This document shows positions 25,801 through 34,466 of a DNA stretch of 64,000 nt, in pieces. The translations under genes were made by a program, and so were the position numbers. Each line of letters begins with the position of its first letter. Positions within the stretch are counted from its first letter, which is position 1. Under the pieces are notes generated by a model. It was given only the letters and a program-made list of their open reading frames with translations, ran no database searches and was not told the origin of the DNA. Source of the stretch: Bradyrhizobium sp. DOA9 (GTDB lineage: Bacteria > Pseudomonadota > Alphaproteobacteria > Rhizobiales > Xanthobacteraceae); the NCBI RefSeq assembly GCF_000617845.2, contig NZ_DF820425.1:441690-505689 (forward strand), given 5' to 3'.

Positions 25801-28800
25801 CCGGTCGTCGCACCGAGGTAGCCTGCCTCCAGGCCGGCCGGCGCGTTGCCGCTCAGATTGAGGCTCGCGCCGGAATTGACCGTGCCGTAGTTGGTGATGG
25901 TGATCGAGCTGTGATCCGAGAGCGGAAGCGATTCCGCGCGATTGACGGCGACGACGCCCGAGCTGCCCGAGGTGATGACGCTGCCGGCCACCGTCGTCAC
26001 AGCGGTGCTGCCTGAACCGTAGCTGCGCGTCCGGATGCCGTAGATCGAATTGCCCGCGACGTTGCCGCCGGCGGTGACCGCGATATCGCCGTCGCCCAGC
26101 GTGACCACATCGATGCCGAACGCACCGCCCGAGGCGCCGCCCAGCTGCGTGATCGAGATTTTCCCGCCATTGGCGGCGTTTCCGTTCTCGACGAGAACAC
26201 CGACCGAACTCGCGCCGTTGCCGGTCGCCTTGCCGCTGAGATTGTTGATCGTCATGTTGCCGGCGCCCGTCGCGCTGTCGCGCAGCCAGATGCCGTTGCC
26301 GGCGCTGCCGGTAATGTTGCCCGTCGCCGTCAGCGAGACATCGCCGACGCCATTCTGGGTGACGACGAGCCCGTTGGCCGCACCCGTCAGTGCGCCGGTG
26401 GGCGTAAGATCGATGTCGGCCGGCGCGCCGGACGCGCCACCCGACGCGGTGAAGTCGAGTGCATCGCCGGCCGATGTCGTGATATCGGCCGCCCCCGTGA
26501 CGATGAACGTGCCAGCCGTCGCCGATTGGCCGGCGATGGTGCCGGTAAAGCTCTGGCCGACGACCTTGTCGAGCCGGAGCGTGTCGGTGCCGCCGGCAAA
26601 GGTGATGGTTTGCGCCGTCGCTCCTGCGAGTTCAAGCGTTGCGCCATCGTCGATGATCAAGGAGCCGGCGCCACTGAGGCCGCCCGAGAGATTCAGCGTT
26701 CCCGCCAGGACCTCGATGGTGCCGGTGTTGACGACCGCGGCCGAGACCGTATTGGAGCCGGAGACGCTATAGAGATTTCCGGCATTTGTCAGGCTGCCGC
26801 CATTGATCGTGACGTCGCTCAGATAGAGCTTCGAGGCGCCGTCGACTGCGATCATGCCGCCGGCGTTGGCGATGGTGGCCATCGTCAGCTTCAGCACGCC
26901 GCCGGTCACCGCCTCGATTAGGCCCTGATTGGTGATGGTGTGAAGCAAGCCGGGATCGATCGTCAGCGTGCCGCTGGTGACGGAGATCACTCCGGTACCG
27001 TCAATGCTGATACCGGCGTTGTCGATGGCGTTCACGCCGGTCGATTCCAGCGTGCCGGAGATCGTCACCGTGCCGCCCTCGATGGTCGCATCGGCGAGCT
27101 CGAGCGTCGACCCGGCGCCGACGGAGATTGCTCCGCTGCCGCTGTTCGTGATGGACGCACTGGCGATCGCGCTCATGCCGGTCGAAGCCAGCGTGCCGGC
27201 GACATCAAGCGCGCCGCCGGTCAGGCTGGCGCCGGCCAGCGTCAGCGTCTTGCCCGCATCGACCTTGACGGTGCCGCCACTGGCGATCGCGGCTCCCGCA
27301 ACAGTGACATCGTCGAGCGTCAGCGTGACCCCGCCTCCGATCGTCACGGCACTCGTGCTCAGCGTCGCGCCGCCATCGATCTTGCTGGCGCCGGCGACGT
27401 CTATCTCGCCGCCGCCATCGATCGTGCCGCCGCTGATGGTTGCGCCGCTGATCGACAGCTTGCCCGAGGCGTCGACTGTGACATGGCCGGTGTTGGCGAC
27501 GCTGGAGCCCTGGTCGATGGTGAGCCAGCCGTTCGCCAGGACCCTGATCGTGCCGCCGGAGGCATTGGAGACCGCCTCGTTGGCGAACCTGACCGTGCCC
27601 TGGACGTTGACCGATCCGGAATTGTTCAGTGTGCCGTTCTCGATGAGGCTGGTGCCATCGAGTTCCAATGTACCGAGAATGGTGACGGTGCCGCCATGGA
27701 TGGCCGCGTCATCCACGATCAGCGTCGTACCGCCGTCGGCTTTCAGCGTACCGCCGGCATTGGCTATATCGGCCAGCGTCTTCAAGGTGCCGCCCGACAG
27801 CTCGATCGTGCCGGAATTGGTGATGCTGGTGCCGGCGGCAAAGTCGCCGCCACCCGCGAGCATCAATTGGCCCGCATTGGTGAGCACGGCGATGTCCAGA
27901 ATCTCGGCCTTGCCGCCGACCGACATCGTGCCGGTCGCCGCATTGGTGAGGATCGAGTCCGCGCTCATGTTGAGCGCACCTGCTATTGTCAGCGAGTGCT
28001 GGACGATGACCTTCGGGGGCGGACCACCGAAATCGTTCATCGTCAACGACTTGGCATAGGCCGCGGTATCGATGATCACCGGATAGGACGGCGTCAGGCC
28101 GTGCAACTGATCGGTGATGACGATGACATCGTCGTCGATCGTAGGGACCGTGCCGGTTGCCCAGTTCGTCGCATCCTTCCAGAACCCGCCCGAGGGAACG
28201 CCGGGCTTATCGGTCGCGATCCACACCACGGCGGGGCCGTCGGTGCCGGTGATGGTGACGGTGATGGTCTGTTGCGCGGTCCCGCCTTTGCCGTCTGTCA
28301 CCGTCACGGTGTAGACCAGCGTCAGCACCTCGCCCTCGGGAATGAAGTCGGCGAGGTAAACGGGCAGATCGGCCAGCGACCAGTTGATGGTGCCGGTACC
28401 GTCCCCGGTGCTGTCGGCGCCCTGCGCGATATAAACCGACATCGCGCTCTGGAACGCCTCGAGCGGGCCCGGCGGCACCGTGCCGTCCGGCAAGGTCGCG
28501 CTCGTCAGCGCCACTGATACCGTGTGACTGTCGGTGAGATCGACGTCGGAAAAGTCCAACGTGCCGGAAGTCGGCACCTGACTGATGAGCGGGCCGCCCG
28601 GCACGCTGGTGCCGCCTTCGAACGTGATGACGGGTACGCTGGTGCTGATCACCGGCTTGTCGTTCGTTCCCGTGATCGTGATGGTGATCGGGATGAACCT
28701 GGACTCGGGGTTCACCGAGAAATTGGTGTCGACGCGGACCATGTAGGTCAGCGTCAGCGTTTCGCCGGCCGCGAGGAAGTCGAAGACCTTGTCCGGGATC

Positions 28801-30275
28801 GTGTAGGTCCAGACCGCCGAGCCGTTGTTGTTGTTGGCGGGATCGGGGACGACGCTGATCTGGATCTGCGTCGCTGCAATGTCCTGCTTCTGGAGCACGG
28901 AGAGCGAGCCGGTGACGTCCTGCTGGCCGGCACTCTTGTAGACGTAGTTCGGCGCCTCGGCGAGGCTGATGCTCACCGTCGGCCGGTCGCCGAGATTTTG
29001 ATCGACGAAGGTGATCCGGCCGGAGACCGTGTCGGCATGCGTGTCGCCCGTGGTGTCCGCGCGCTCGGTCAGCGCGAAGGCCGTCTTCACATTGCCGCTG
29101 GAATCGAGGCTCCGCACCAGCGGCTGGCCGGGAATACGGGTGATGAGCGGCGGGGGAGTGCTCGATCCTTCCTGCCCTTGCGGATTGAGGTTGGTGAAGA
29201 CCGCAGTCGCGACGTAGCCAGCCGGGGTCTTGATCAAGATCCCGTCGCTGGTCTGCGTGATCGTATCGGTGAAGTTCGTGGTCAGCTTGGTGTTGGTGTT
29301 GTCGGTGAACTTCAGCGTGAACACGTCCGTGATCAGCTTCTGCACGTCCGGCGACATCAGCGCATTGGTGATCGAGACGTTGCCGCCGCTGATCTGGATC
29401 ATCTGGCCGGCCTGGTTGACCGTCGCGATCGGCAGCAGCGTGACCTTGTCGAACAGGATGTAGGAGCCGGTCGTGCCGTTCGGCTCGACCAGCACCTGGA
29501 AGCTCGCCTGCGGCTGCGGATCGCCGCCGCCGGCGGGAACGACGAAGTTGATCTGTGTCAGCACCGCCGTGCCGCGGATGCCCATGGTGGCGACCGGCGT
29601 ATCGACCTTCATGTCGCCGTGCTTGGCGGTTTCGCCTGCGACGAAGGTGATGGTGCCGGCGACCAGGCTGAGCAGCGAGGAATTGTTCGACCCGTTGGGG
29701 TCGTAGACCATCTCGTTCAGCACCATCCGCGCATTGGAGGACAGGCCGAACACGGTGCCGTCGATGAAGGTGATGCCGAGCGTCGAATCGGCGCCGGTCG
29801 AGACCACGTCGCCCTTCTCGACGTTGTCGCCGTTGTTCAGGATGACCGAGACGCCGTTGCGGATGGCGGTCGCACTGCCCACGAGCTTGGTGACGTGACC
29901 GATGACCTGGGCCGCACCGGCCCCGGGCGCGGCCTGGGCGACCTGGACGTGGCCGGTGAGGGCGTTGACGATGTCGCCGCTGAGATGGGCGCCGTCGGGC
30001 GAAGCGAGCGCGGCGCGCTTGTCGCCCCTGAAATAATCGTGAACGACGAACTCATGACCGTCGTGGGACAGCACGAGGTCGAGCCCGGCACGCTTGAACT
30101 CGCCGTTGAAGATCAGATTGGGGTCGGGAACGACGAATGCGCCGTCGGGCACATGGCCATGCGCCTTGGCAATGAAGGGCTTGGCAGTGAAGGAATCGAC
30201 GTGGACAAAGACGGGCGAGCTGGAACCCTGGCCGTCCAAAGACGTCGCGGCGTCAAATTTGCCAGCGTAATTCAA
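22818..30275 (-). CDS. Giant FecR-domain adhesin-like protein with beta-helix repeats (probable type I secretion substrate)
   Basis: This 2485-residue protein appears to start with a TTG at 30275; an in-frame stop lies seven codons upstream, and no ATG is near. There is no classical signal peptide. Residues about 1-110 are of unknown type, 111-123 an Ala/Gly/Pro linker, and 127-240 a FecR-like domain (LNNGDNVEKGDVVSTGADS, DTPVATMGIRGTAV). Two VCBS/cadherin-like repeats follow at about 415-540 and 560-690 (ITITITGTNDKP, ITVTITGTDGP). From 700 to 2400 there is a long Gly/Ser/Thr/Asn-rich beta-helix. The last 85 residues (GTAGQDQFAFSNS, FELGQDKIDVREF, LHASDFIVAN) look like the RTX/serralysin-type end of type I substrates. 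The next genes are a CHASE2 cyclase and, divergently, a LapG-like protease. Confidence 0.85.
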   Translation of the reverse strand: MNYAGKFDAATSLDGQGSSSPVFVHVDSFTAKPFIAKAHGHVPDGAFVVPDPNLIFNGEFKRAGLDLVLSHDGHEFVVHDYFRGDKRAALASPDGAHLSGDIVNALTGHVQVAQAAPGAGAAQVIGHVTKLVGSATAIRNGVSVILNNGDNVEKGDVVSTGADSTLGITFIDGTVFGLSSNARMVLNEMVYDPNGSNNSSLLSLVAGTITFVAGETAKHGDMKVDTPVATMGIRGTAVLTQINFVVPAGGGDPQPQASFQVLVEPNGTTGSYILFDKVTLLPIATVNQAGQMIQISGGNVSITNALMSPDVQKLITDVFTLKFTDNTNTKLTTNFTDTITQTSDGILIKTPAGYVATAVFTNLNPQGQEGSSTPPPLITRIPGQPLVRSLDSSGNVKTAFALTERADTTGDTHADTVSGRITFVDQNLGDRPTVSISLAEAPNYVYKSAGQQDVTGSLSVLQKQDIAATQIQISVVPDPANNNNGSAVWTYTIPDKVFDFLAAGETLTLTYMVRVDTNFSVNPESRFIPITITITGTNDKPVISTSVPVITFEGGTSVPGGPLISQVPTSGTLDFSDVDLTDSHTVSVALTSATLPDGTVPPGPLEAFQSAMSVYIAQGADSTGDGTGTINWSLADLPVYLADFIPEGEVLTLVYTVTVTDGKGGTAQQTITVTITGTDGPAVVWIATDKPGVPSGGFWKDATNWATGTVPTIDDDVIVITDQLHGLTPSYPVIIDTAAYAKSLTMNDFGGPPPKVIVQHSLTIAGALNMSADSILTNAATGTMSVGGKAEILDIAVLTNAGQLMLAGGGDFAAGTSITNSGTIELSGGTLKTLADIANAGGTLKADGGTTLIVDDAAIHGGTVTILGTLELDGTSLIENGTLNNSGSVNVQGTVRFANEAVSNASGGTIRVLANGWLTIDQGSSVANTGHVTVDASGKLSISGATISGGTIDGGGEIDVAGASKIDGGATLSTSAVTIGGGVTLTLDDVTVAGAAIASGGTVKVDAGKTLTLAGASLTGGALDVAGTLASTGMSAIASASITNSGSGAISVGAGSTLELADATIEGGTVTISGTLESTGVNAIDNAGISIDGTGVISVTSGTLTIDPGLLHTITNQGLIEAVTGGVLKLTMATIANAGGMIAVDGASKLYLSDVTINGGSLTNAGNLYSVSGSNTVSAAVVNTGTIEVLAGTLNLSGGLSGAGSLIIDDGATLELAGATAQTITFAGGTDTLRLDKVVGQSFTGTIAGQSATAGTFIVTGAADITTSAGDALDFTASGGASGAPADIDLTPTGALTGAANGLVVTQNGVGDVSLTATGNITGSAGNGIWLRDSATGAGNMTINNLSGKATGNGASSVGVLVENGNAANGGKISITQLGGASGGAFGIDVVTLGDGDIAVTAGGNVAGNSIYGIRTRSYGSGSTAVTTVAGSVITSGSSGVVAVNRAESLPLSDHSSITITNYGTVNSGASLNLSGNAPAGLEAGYLGATTGSAANANVYGNVVVNNYGNVTAAGGHGIHAYNFAIGDVTVNGGAGTSVVGAEIGILAQALSGGTGDVTVTLGANASVKGTTSYGILAYSIDQGDVRVTLASGDSVTSGSSGIVAINYATAIASSLGSTISVVAHGTIHSGSTLNGDGTTPGAIIAGYKPGGSASFSNAVHGDVTVTSDANIKADLGFGIQAFTWGVGDVTVTTGATSQIIAAGTAIWAANFGGGDVSVTNGGSANGATGLAAVVVGAGDITIVNDGQISSTSLAGISVTQNATGATGSTHITNTGSIAAPTGQAAIFIQGNATGSATIDNVGTIGPAVASTVTSTTYAIVETGGAIAINNSGAINGNISVASATFNNNAGGIWTVSGNSVFGNVSSIVNAGQIDLLDGASIVVNGTGITNWSGIDSWGTTSITGTITNNQLIEVHSGTLTLFGSLSGSGSVEIEAGATLEIKNAVAQTVTFGGAGAELEIDTATFGGSIAGFAASEKIDLSTIIWDSGTTAVYNSATGNLVVSDTQGHSITLKLIGDYSDSHFITSSDGAGGTIVEIAPVDEWTNPAGGDWNTASNWSLGVPAASYDVKLLAAGEPYTVDSATNVTIHDLTVDSGVTLLTEPGTVFTVTGDVVLNGLIEAGPFSENGVATIDIEGNVSGTGSIEISNKAVVEIGGSVSGELVNGSFSGIVVFFDNGLGTLVLDHASQFDGLISGSPSGAPLSSNNLIDIKDLAWTATMSAQAAYDQGSNITTVDFYNGTTTITLSFLGKDLNWHLESDGQGGTIVYDPPATTSMTIESGTVLSLSEPFAQSVTFANATGTTGTLVIDHAADFTGVINGFDGDGTLANSDLLDLKDIDFSALNGITYTEDPDHLGGTLTLTDGIDTANIKFAGSYTIDSFHFMSDGSGGTLVLDPPIGPTLFGTAGQDQFAFSNSTLPVQSTIVGFELGQDKIDVREFANIQSFGEIAISQQGNDALVTLDDHQSILLKNLVASSLHASDFIVAN

Positions 30276-30894
30276 CCGGGCACCGTAAAAGGGTTAAAAT
30301 TTAAGTAAGTAATGATGGCCTAAGCTTGCTTAGCATTACCAAGTCCTTAGCGAAACCATCTATTGCTTGTGTGATTACGCGTCACTTGGCGGTAAGAGCC
30401 GTTGCGGGGCGGCGCCTTCTCAGCGGAGTGGAAGTCATATTTCAAGCATTCCCAAGTCGAGACAAGCTTAGATGCGCCCATTTCCCGTCGCCCCAAGTTA
30501 TCCAAAGTAAAGCGGTAGAGCAGATACTTGCGTCATCTTTTGTTCGCGATGCCCTGCGACATCCTGCGGCAAATACGGAGCCAAATCTGTGACCTAACTA
30601 ACAGAACCCGTGAAATAGCGGGTCGTTAGCCATAAGCGCCGGATTCGGCGACCGTCGCAACTTCTACCTGAAATGGTTCCCTTTCGCGGCAGCGAAGGCT
30701 CTCCTAGCCGCCGAATCGTAAAATTTTACGCAATTCCGGCGGGTCCGATTCAGCCTGCCACCCGGTTTTGAGACCCCTGCCGGGCGCGTTAAGCAGAACA
30801 AAACGGCCCGTCTCGCACTATCTCCGCGAAAGCAACAAAGCCCGGCACGACGAGATCGAGGGGGATCTCGCGAAGCCTGGGAAGGGGATGTCAG
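30276..30894. other. Long divergent intergenic region between the adhesin and the LapG-like protease
   Basis: No convincing gene is visible in these 619 bases, which are clearly more AT-rich than their surroundings. They must contain the promoters of both divergent genes. Near the adhesin side is an imperfect dyad (30309-30339: GTAATG, CTAAGC-TT-GCTTAG, CATTAC) that could be a regulator site. The rest shows AT-rich tracts such as AAAATTTTACG near 30720 but no site I can name. Confidence 0.5.
30309..30339. promoter_or_regulatory. Imperfect dyad upstream of the adhesin gene
   Basis: CTAAGC-TT-GCTTAG is a perfect inner dyad, and the flanking GTAATG and CATTAC are also inverted copies, separated from the inner part by a 5-base bulge on one side. 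It lies 34 bp upstream of the adhesin start. It could be an operator or an mRNA 5' hairpin; no known regulator is recognised. Confidence 0.35.
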
Positions 30895-31626
30895 ATGGAG
30901 ACCGCAGCTCGCTCGCGCGCCTGGCGCGTAATCCTTGCCGTGTGCGGCTTGATCCTGCTCGGATCGGCCGCCGAGCTTCGCGCCGGCACGCTGCTGTCGC
31001 CGGGCGCCGGCGTCCTCGTGCGCAAATCCGCCGAACCGTTCGGCGTGTTCGCCTTCGCGATCTCGTCCGGCGGCCTGCAGCAGAAATGGTCCGCGCTGAA
31101 GGACAAGCTCGACGACGACATGGTGCAGCTCGCGCTATGCGACGGCGACCGGGGCAATTGCGCCTCACCCGCAGCGCTCGAGCTGCTCGCCATCGTCGAC
31201 CAGGCCCGCGCCCGTGACGGCCGCGCGCGGCTCGGTGAGATCAACCGCGCCATCAATCTCGCCATCCATGCCGCCAATGACGGCACCGGCGACGTCTGGA
31301 GCTCGCCGCTTGCGACTTTCGCGCGCGGCGCCGGCGATTGCGAGGACTATGCCATCGCCAAGCTGGCCGCGCTGCGTCTGGCGGGAATTGCCTCTGAAGA
31401 CCTCCGCATCGTCGTGGTGCGCGACGTCAGGGCCGGCGAGGCGCACGCAATTGCCGCAGCAAAGCTCGACGGCCAATGGCTGATGCTCGACAATCGCCGC
31501 ATGGCGATGGTCAGGGACGACGCGACGCGGAGCTATCAGCCGTTGTTCGTGCTCCACCAATCGGCCGTGCTGAAATATGTCGACGAGCCGGTGCAGGTTT
31601 CGATGGCGGCCGCCGAGGCGCGTTGA
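30895..31626 (+). CDS. LapG-like periplasmic cysteine protease (BTLCP family, DUF920)
   Basis: This 243-residue protein has a signal peptide or anchor (residues 10-30, ending ELRAG). The bacterial transglutaminase-like cysteine protease core has Cys149 in GAGDCEDYAIAK, His184 in GEAHAI and Asp199 in LDNRR, the complete triad seen in LapG. LapG cleaves the N-terminus of LapA-type adhesins in the periplasm and is controlled by the c-di-GMP receptor LapD. No lapD is in the window. The divergent giant adhesin is an obvious candidate substrate, which is an inference from position. An AAGGGG ribosome site lies before the ATG. Confidence 0.85.
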   Translation: METAARSRAWRVILAVCGLILLGSAAELRAGTLLSPGAGVLVRKSAEPFGVFAFAISSGGLQQKWSALKDKLDDDMVQLALCDGDRGNCASPAALELLAIVDQARARDGRARLGEINRAINLAIHAANDGTGDVWSSPLATFARGAGDCEDYAIAKLAALRLAGIASEDLRIVVVRDVRAGEAHAIAAAKLDGQWLMLDNRRMAMVRDDATRSYQPLFVLHQSAVLKYVDEPVQVSMAAAEAR

Positions 31627-31631
31627 TCGCT

Positions 31632-31717
31632 TGTAGCCCGGATGGAGCGCAGCGAAATCCGGGACTCTTACCACTCGCACCGGCCCCGGATTACGCTTGC
31701 GCTCCATCCGGGCTACA
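31632..31717. repeat. Intergenic palindrome (family 2)
   Basis: TGTAGCCCGGATGGAGCGCA at the left end is inverted at the right end (TGCGCTCCATCCGGGCTACA), and inner AAATCCGGG and CCCCGGATT parts continue the stem with small mismatches. It lies right after the LapG-like gene and could end or stabilise its transcript. Confidence 0.75.
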
Positions 31718-31804
31718 GACCTTCCACTGTACTCCCAGCACAAATCCATTTCATCGCGCAAGACCAGACGCTAGCATGGCGCCTTCCGTGCGAGGGCGAC
31801 TGGA

Positions 31805-32917
31805 ATGCGATTCATCGTGATGTCTGTGCTTGCGCTGGCATTGCCGGCGGCGTCCGCGTGGGCGCAATCCGACCGCGCGATCGCCGACAGGCTGCCGCTG
31901 TTTTCCAAGAACAACTGCCAGCAGATCCGCGACCCCGGCAATCAATTATTCTGCGGCGATGCCACGCTTGCCGCCGCCGCCGAGAAGCTGAGCATCGCGA
32001 TCGAGACGCGGCTCGCACGCCTGCCGGATCGCCTGCCGGCGATCGAGGAGAATGCGATCTGGGCCCGCCAGCGCAACCTCAGCTGCGGCATCGTCGGACA
32101 GACCGCGATCCGCCCCGACGAATTCGACCAGGTCAAGGCGTGCCTGCTCAAGGTCACCGAGGAGCGCGCCGCAATCGTTCGCGATCCGGATTTCGACTGC
32201 CTTGCGGCCAACACCGCTGCGGGCGCGATTATCTGCGCGGACCCCTCGCTGGCGCTTGCCGAAACCGAGCTCAATGGGCAGGTGCTCGGCCTGATCGGCA
32301 AACTGGACCCGACCGCGGCACGCTTTGCCTTCGCCGAATATGGACGGTGGACGCGCGAACGCGACCGCAGATGCAATCTGGTCGGCAAGGAGAACTTGCC
32401 GCTGCACGAGCTGGAATCCGCGGAAGGCTGTCTCGCCGAACATTTGAAGCGCAAGACCGACGAGATCCGCGCCGCGAAAGGCGACCCCAAGAAGGTGTTC
32501 GGCCGGCAGGTCGCGGCCCGCATCCCCGACACCGACGCGGTCGATTTCTGCGCCGCGCGGATTCACGCGGCCAATTCCTGCGGCAATTTCCTGCGCATCA
32601 ACCGCGTCTATGCGCTCGACAGCCAGGTGAGCGACCAGGAGGCGCAGGTCACCGGCGAAATCGAGATGGCCGTGCTGGCCCCCTTCACTCTGTGCAGCAA
32701 GGTCGCCTCCACCTGCACCGGCACCTGCTGGGACGCCACGACCGGTCGTCCGCAGCAGGGAGGCGGCAACAAGGAGCGCTCCGCAGGCGCCTTCAACGTC
32801 ACGCGCCGGCTGAGAATCCAGCGAACTTTCGCCTTCGTCAAAGCCGCCGACGGCTGGCGCTGCCGGGAGGACGAGCTCGCCCCGGTGAGCTCGGGCACCG
32901 CAGGCGGGGGATCGTAG
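31805..32917 (+). CDS. Exported protein with tandem LprI-like (lysozyme inhibitor) domains
   Basis: This 370-residue protein has a signal peptide cleaved after SAWAQ. Two copies of a Cys-containing helical unit follow: IWARQRNLSCGI near residue 88-99 with CLLKVTEER, and RWTRERDRRCNL near 180-191 with CLAEHLKRK. Each is preceded by an ADP/GDATLA-type segment (QLFCGDATLAAAAEKL, IICADPSLALAETEL). This is the DUF1311/LprI pattern, associated with inhibition of lysozyme. The C-terminal third (CAARIHAANSCGNF onward) adds four or more Cys and has no recognised domain. It lies downstream of the LapG-like gene. Confidence 0.68.
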   Translation: MRFIVMSVLALALPAASAWAQSDRAIADRLPLFSKNNCQQIRDPGNQLFCGDATLAAAAEKLSIAIETRLARLPDRLPAIEENAIWARQRNLSCGIVGQTAIRPDEFDQVKACLLKVTEERAAIVRDPDFDCLAANTAAGAIICADPSLALAETELNGQVLGLIGKLDPTAARFAFAEYGRWTRERDRRCNLVGKENLPLHELESAEGCLAEHLKRKTDEIRAAKGDPKKVFGRQVAARIPDTDAVDFCAARIHAANSCGNFLRINRVYALDSQVSDQEAQVTGEIEMAVLAPFTLCSKVASTCTGTCWDATTGRPQQGGGNKERSAGAFNVTRRLRIQRTFAFVKAADGWRCREDELAPVSSGTAGGGS

Positions 32918-32994
32918 GGGCTTCTCCCTCGCCCGTTCCTGCGGCAGGGCTATCGCATATGCGACGTGGCTAGGGCACCGACTCTCCCCACGGC

Positions 32995-33078
32995 GTCATG
33001 GCCGGGCTTGTTCCGGCGATCCACACCTTTCCACGCAGCACAAAGAACGTGGATGCCCGGGACAAGCCCGGGCATAAC
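32995..33078. repeat. Intergenic palindrome (family 3)
   Basis: GTCATGGCCGGGCTTGTTCC and GGACAAGCCCGGGCATAAC are imperfect inverted copies, with GATCCAC and GTGGATG pairing further in. It lies between the convergent LprI-like gene and the livK-like gene and may serve as a bidirectional transcript end. Confidence 0.65.
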
Positions 33079-33129
33079 GGCCTCTGCAAATTCCGGCCTC
33101 TCCCGCAAAGCGGGAGAGGCGAACAAGCA

Positions 33130-34329
33130 TCAGAACATCAGATTGTCCTTCACCAGAACCCAACGGCCGTTCTTGACCTGCTGGACCTGGGTGACGGTGG
33201 TCGCGAGATGGTTGGTCTTCGAGAACACCGTCGGCGGCGAATTGAAGATGTCCTGGAACTTGTCGCCGGACTCGAGCGCATCGAGCATCTTCTGACCAGT
33301 CAGGTCCTTGCCCGCCTTGTTGGCATAATGCGCGAACGTCATCACCGCGTTGTAGCCGATGATGGCCTGGGTGTTGGCGTCGGCGCCAAACATCTTCTTG
33401 TAGTTGACGAGCCAGTCCTTCACCTTTCCTTTTGCGGTGTCTTCATATGGAATTTCGAAGTTCGAAGCGGCATACAAGCCTTCCACCGTTTCCTTGCCGA
33501 GCGCCGGCACCTCGAGCACGTTAACGGGCGTTGCGCCGAGGAAGGTGACGTCCCAGCCGAGCTTCTTGGCTTCACTCATCGTGCCGATCGGCTCACGGAG
33601 GACCGCGCCGAGCACGACGAGGTCGCAGCCGTCGGACTTCATCTTGGCGACCTGCGCCGAGAAGTCGGAGGCGCCGCGCTTGTAGCTCGTGATCGAGGCC
33701 GGCTGCAGCTTCATGGCGGCGAGCTGCTGGTTGAAGCCATCGAGCACGTTCTTTCCGTACTCATCGTCCTGATGCATGATGCAGGGCTTCTTGAAGTTCT
33801 TTGCCTCGATCATGTATTTGAGCGCCGCCCGCGTGCTCTCGACGTAAGGAAGCAGGTTATTGAACTTCAGCCGCTCCTGCGGCTTGGCCGGATCGAACTT
33901 GAAAGTGAACTCGGCCGCCGTCAGCGGGAAGAGCTGCATGACGCCGGCCTCGAGCAGGATATCCTGCGCGGCGAGCACGGTCGGCGATCCCATCGGCCCC
34001 ACCATCGCGAAAATCTTGTCGCGCTCGATCAGCTTCTGCGAAGCCAGCACGGCCTTCTTCGGATCGTAGCCGCTGTCCTCGACCACCAGGCGAATCTTGC
34101 GGCCGTTGATGCCGCCGGCGGCGTTGATCTCCTCGACGGCCATCTTCATGCCGTTGGAGACCGGCACGCCCCAGCCCTTGATCGGACCCGACAGGTCCTG
34201 ATGGGTGCCGATGACGATCTCGGTTGCCGAGATGCCTTCATTGGTGATCTTGGTTTGCGCGCTGGCCGGCAGACAAGTGAGCGCGACAGCGCCCATAGCA
34301 AGGCCGAACGCGTGGAACGACTTCGACAT
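33130..34329 (-). CDS. livK: Branched-chain amino acid-type ABC transporter binding protein (LivK-like)
   Basis: This 399-residue protein is read from the ATG at 34329 with GGAGAGGAG upstream; the open frame above it is a shadow of the ligase gene. A signal peptide ends at PASAQ. EIVIGTHQDLSGPIKGWGVP, AVEEINAAGGINGRKIRLVV and VGPMGSPTVLAAQDI are the usual opening of the type I periplasmic binding fold (PF13458). It feeds the neighbouring LivHMGF-type importer. The ligand is probably a carboxylic acid, possibly aromatic or aliphatic, since a CoA ligase lies in the same operon; that is an inference. Confidence 0.9.
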   Translation of the reverse strand: MSKSFHAFGLAMGAVALTCLPASAQTKITNEGISATEIVIGTHQDLSGPIKGWGVPVSNGMKMAVEEINAAGGINGRKIRLVVEDSGYDPKKAVLASQKLIERDKIFAMVGPMGSPTVLAAQDILLEAGVMQLFPLTAAEFTFKFDPAKPQERLKFNNLLPYVESTRAALKYMIEAKNFKKPCIMHQDDEYGKNVLDGFNQQLAAMKLQPASITSYKRGASDFSAQVAKMKSDGCDLVVLGAVLREPIGTMSEAKKLGWDVTFLGATPVNVLEVPALGKETVEGLYAASNFEIPYEDTAKGKVKDWLVNYKKMFGADANTQAIIGYNAVMTFAHYANKAGKDLTGQKMLDALESGDKFQDIFNSPPTVFSKTNHLATTVTQVQQVKNGRWVLVKDNLMF

Positions 34330-34466
34330 TGACGTCTCCTCTCCTTTTGGGCCCGTATTGTACGAAGGGCGGGGCCATCGCTCCCTCGCTTTTTGCGAAA
34401 GAAACTCTTCTTTTCTGCGCCTGCCCCTCATCGGAAGACCGGTTCCCGCTTTTCCGGGCTTGCGCG

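Noticed and set aside
22344..26015. A 1223-residue plus-strand frame opposite the adhesin
   Set aside because: It is antisense to a repetitive Gly/Thr/Asn/Val-rich coding sequence, which creates long open frames by codon bias. Composition is Asp/Arg/Gly/Val-rich without a domain.
22900..28200. Repeated short DNA blocks that could suggest a CRISPR array or tandem repeat locus
   Set aside because: The repeats are degenerate, of variable spacing and in frame with beta-helix protein repeats; there are no identical direct repeats with unique spacers and no cas genes.
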